Shown here: positions 61,362-64,000 of the stretch, piece by piece
Layout of the letters: the number at the start of each line of letters is the position of its first letter
Position numbering within the stretch: position 1 is the stretch's first letter
Assembly (NCBI RefSeq): GCF_003171515.1
Contig: NC_089393.1
Span: forward strand, 1,364,001-1,428,000
Source of the DNA: Pyrenophora tritici-repentis
Taxonomy: Eukaryota; Ascomycota; Dothideomycetes; Pleosporales; Pleosporaceae
DNA: 64,000 nt
Direction of reading: 5' to 3'
Notes under the pieces: model-generated
What the model was told of the DNA's origin: nothing
The model's input: the letters and a program-made list of their open reading frames with translations, nothing else
Databases searched by the model: none
Position numbers and translations under genes: made by a program

Positions 61362-63799
61362 ATGTCGCGCCCGGACCAGGCTGAACTTGCCGTTGAGACG
61401 ACGCGGACCTTGAAGCGCAAACACCTCTCTTCAGCCGATCAAGATGACTTGGACGCGCTCGACACCATCTTCAAGCGCATCAAAACCGTGATTCCGCGCG
61501 CGCCCTACATTCTCTCCACACCCTCGGTCAACCCTTACCGCTACCACTCCCAGCAACAAGCCAATGCCTGGATGATTGGAAGGTTGTTCAGGCATGACGA
61601 GGAGCACTTGCAGTACAGGACCTATTGGTATCGCGAACCATGTCAGGATTGTTTCGAGCTGCAGGCGGGCGAAGAGGAGGAACCGGAACCGGAGCTCCCA
61701 TGCTCGCAGGCTTCCAATCGGCAGCCCGCAAAGAAGAAGCCAAATTTGTCTGCATTCAAGGTCAAGCCCGCAAACGGCACTAACACGCCCGGTGTCAAGA
61801 TCAGCTCACCCAGTCTTGCGCCGGCGAAGAACCCGCCGCATCAAGCAAATGAAGTCGCCAAATCCGATACTCCGCCTACGCCTGCTGCAAAAGCCCCAGC
61901 CAAGTCACCGAGACCGTAGGTACAGTGCTCCAGCTTCAGTTACATCACTAACCATTGACAGTACCTCTAATGCTATCCGGGACGAGCGTCGCATTGACCA
62001 ACCCGTGGAGTCGCGACCCAGGGCCTCTACTCAGAAGAGCGAGTCGGTGGGGTCGAAAGTCATAGAGAAGTCCGACCCTTCGAATTCCACACCACATGGC
62101 TTGCCCCCGCTTCTGTCGCCCGTACACGAGCCATTGGGTAACCCCTACGGACTACCGAACTTGCTATCTCCCACACTTCCCGCAAATGTGCAGGCCGAGT
62201 TGGATAGGTTGGAGGTGCAGCGCAAGCGCGCCGAGTCGGACGCATCTACATCATCATCAGACCCCAAGAGCCAAACATTGGCTGTGCCACCACGTGCATC
62301 TCAGAAATCCAACGGCACGCCCAACTCCGAAGGCCGTGTGCGCTCTGGTTCTGTAAACGGCAAATCACCAAATCCCGAACCAGTCAGTCATGCCAAACAA
62401 ACAGACCCCAGTATGGTAGTTAAGCTGAAATTCTCGAAGACCAAGGCACCAGTTGTAGGCCAAATTCTCCGCTTGCCCTCTAAGCGAGCCAACATGGAGA
62501 AGAAGGAGCGCAGTGAGGCACCCAAAGCTGCTCCGGACCCTGTACCCAGGGTTACAGATTTGCCCGTTATCAAGAAGAAGCCTGCCCCCAAGATTTCGGC
62601 GCGGCGTGGAGAAGCTACGACACCGGTACCTGCGTCTATACCGAGCACAAGTGTGAAGCCATCTTCGGCAAGCGCAAAGCCGGCCGAGAAACGGACAAGG
62701 CCAGAAGAAGACGGCTCGTTGGCGGTCCCTCCTGCTAAGCGTCCAAGGGCAAGTTCCACGCAGGATCGCCCCATCACTCCTGTTCAGAACGCCTTATCGC
62801 CAGCAATGTCCACCAAGGGTTCGACACAGAAGAACCAGGCTCAGTACGCGACTCCGAAGAAGGATATCAAGTCCGTGAACATGTTACGCAGTCAATCGTC
62901 AGAAAGCAACGACACAACACCTGGAAGATCTGGTGCAACTTCCGCAGGCGGAAAGTTGGAATCCAGGGCGGGGCCTACTTCTGCCCCTCTAAACAGCAAG
63001 AAACGGGCCGATATCGCTCTATTAGGACATACGTCAGCAAAGTTGAACCAGATGGGCCGTGCGCTGAAGCATGAAGCGACCAAGATCCTCACTGGTGGTA
63101 AGATCACAAAGCAGGAGGAGAAGCGAGCTGCGGTGACCAACCTGGAGTGCATTCTGTAAGATTGTCCTTGTATTCTCGTTTGCATATACTAACAAAGTCA
63201 GTGCGTACATGGCGGCATACTTTGCCCAAGACGTCTCGCTGAATCTCCGCGGTCGTGCCGGGGAAGTCGAGCAAACCTGGAAGACGCTGCTGCCACTTTG
63301 TCTCTCATATTCTCGCTGTACCAAGGACTTTCAGCATCTTGACGGCCTACGCTGCTACCTCAGCTCAGTCATCGCTTCCGCAATTTGCACCCACGTCTCA
63401 CAGCGCTCTATCAACCCCAAGTCCCACGACTCGCCCCAGGATGTCAATCACGCCGAAGTCGCTCGACAGCACAATTCGATAGTAGAAAACTTTGCTCTTC
63501 TAGCCGATCACACAATCAAGAAGAACCGACATTTCCAGGACGCCACCATTGCCCTGCCCTGGGAAGACCTTCAATCCATGTACAAAAAAACGTATGCCGG
63601 CCGCGAAACAAACGTCAAGCTGATCAAGGAACCGGAAAAGGTCAGTGGCGCCAGGATGTCTGGTCCTTACTTTCTGCCTCTCGGCACAGAAACTACGCCT
63701 ATCCAGGCCGTCAGGTTCGGCCTCAAGTTTCTGAGCGAGTACTGCGAGAGAGAGAAGTTGGACTACCAATTGCGTGTCAACCTCGATAGGCCGGAATAG
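61362..63799 (+). CDS. large Pro/Ser/Lys-rich nuclear protein, Ebp1-like C-terminus (tentative)
   Basis: Start ATG 61362 (MSRPDQAELAVETTRTLKRK). Introns are 61916-61961 (CACTAAC branch) and 63156-63201 (TACTAAC branch), giving 781 residues. The N-terminal conserved part has LDTIFKRIKTVIPRAPYILS. The middle is low complexity with basic clusters. A striking pair of motifs, HGLPPLLSPVHEPLGNPYGL and LPNLLSPTLPANVQAELDRL, lies before a globular helical C-terminus (ADIALLGHTSAKLNQMGRAL ... ECILAYMAAYFAQDVSLN). The LPPLLSP motif and helical end recall the fungal Ell-binding protein Ebp1 family of the elongation complex, named from memory and not verified. Nuclear localisation is likely from KRPR clusters. 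Confidence 0.65.
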
Positions 63800-64000
63800 G
63801 GATACCGACGATCAGGGTGATGATGGTTATGATTGGAGAATCTGCGCAGCTAGCTAGCAGCGACAGCCCAGGCGAAACATATTTGGAGGACTGAGTCGAC
63901 TCTCCCACGTGTCTTGTACCGACATGACATATCTCTACCAAGCAGCCTCTCAACAACAACGAATAAACTACGCCACCGGCGCTCCACACGAAATAGTCAT

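Overview
This window is nuclear DNA of a filamentous ascomycete. The genes carry short introns of about 46-90 bp with GT...CTAAC/CTGAC...AG signals. Byr4-like, XRCC4-like, MAPEG and DUF1996 proteins, Fot1/pogo and hAT transposons, and CpA-to-TpA nonsense mutations typical of repeat-induced point mutation (RIP) all fit a Dothideomycete, probably a member of the Pleosporales. The species cannot be named from the sequence alone.

Region 1 (1-9.8 kb): the end of an unrecognised membrane-anchored protein, a RING-like protein, two abutting Fot1/pogo transposons (E1 intact, E2 with two RIP-type stops), a MAPEG-like gene and a putative secreted protein. Region 2 (9.8-22 kb): a third Fot1-like copy (E3) carrying two hAT-type MITEs, then a secreted-protein gene opened by insertions. 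A 128-bp MITE sits in its intron 1. A 5.9-kb hAT (hAT-1), itself split by a second hAT (hAT-2), sits in its intron 2. A decayed AIM9-like phosphotransferase gene with another MITE follows.

Region 3 (22.6-41.7 kb): an SDR oxidoreductase gene, then an MFS transporter gene cut in two by a 16.1-kb Ty1/copia element. That copia element contains a third intact hAT (hAT-3), a 171-bp TG...CA insertion and a complete Ty3/gypsy element with identical LTRs. Every major insertion is bounded by target-site duplications, so the order of events can be read: MFS gene, then copia, then hAT-3, the 171-bp insertion and gypsy. The copia coding region holds about 32 nonsense codons, all TAG or TAA, and no frameshift, and its reverse-transcriptase YVDD reads YVNN. 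The gypsy and hAT-3 inside it lack such damage.

Region 4 (41.7-53.7 kb): gene-poor DNA with a DUF1996 secreted protein, two paralogous six-cysteine small secreted proteins with a shared intron position, a weaker third cysteine-rich candidate, and a 2-kb tract of undescribed degenerate repeats. Region 5 (53.7-64 kb): a compact core block with a WD40 protein, a Byr4/Bfa1-like mitotic-exit regulator, an XRCC4-like end-joining factor and a large nuclear Ebp1-like protein. The window therefore shows a sharp change from a transposon-rich, effector-candidate compartment to a conserved gene-dense one.
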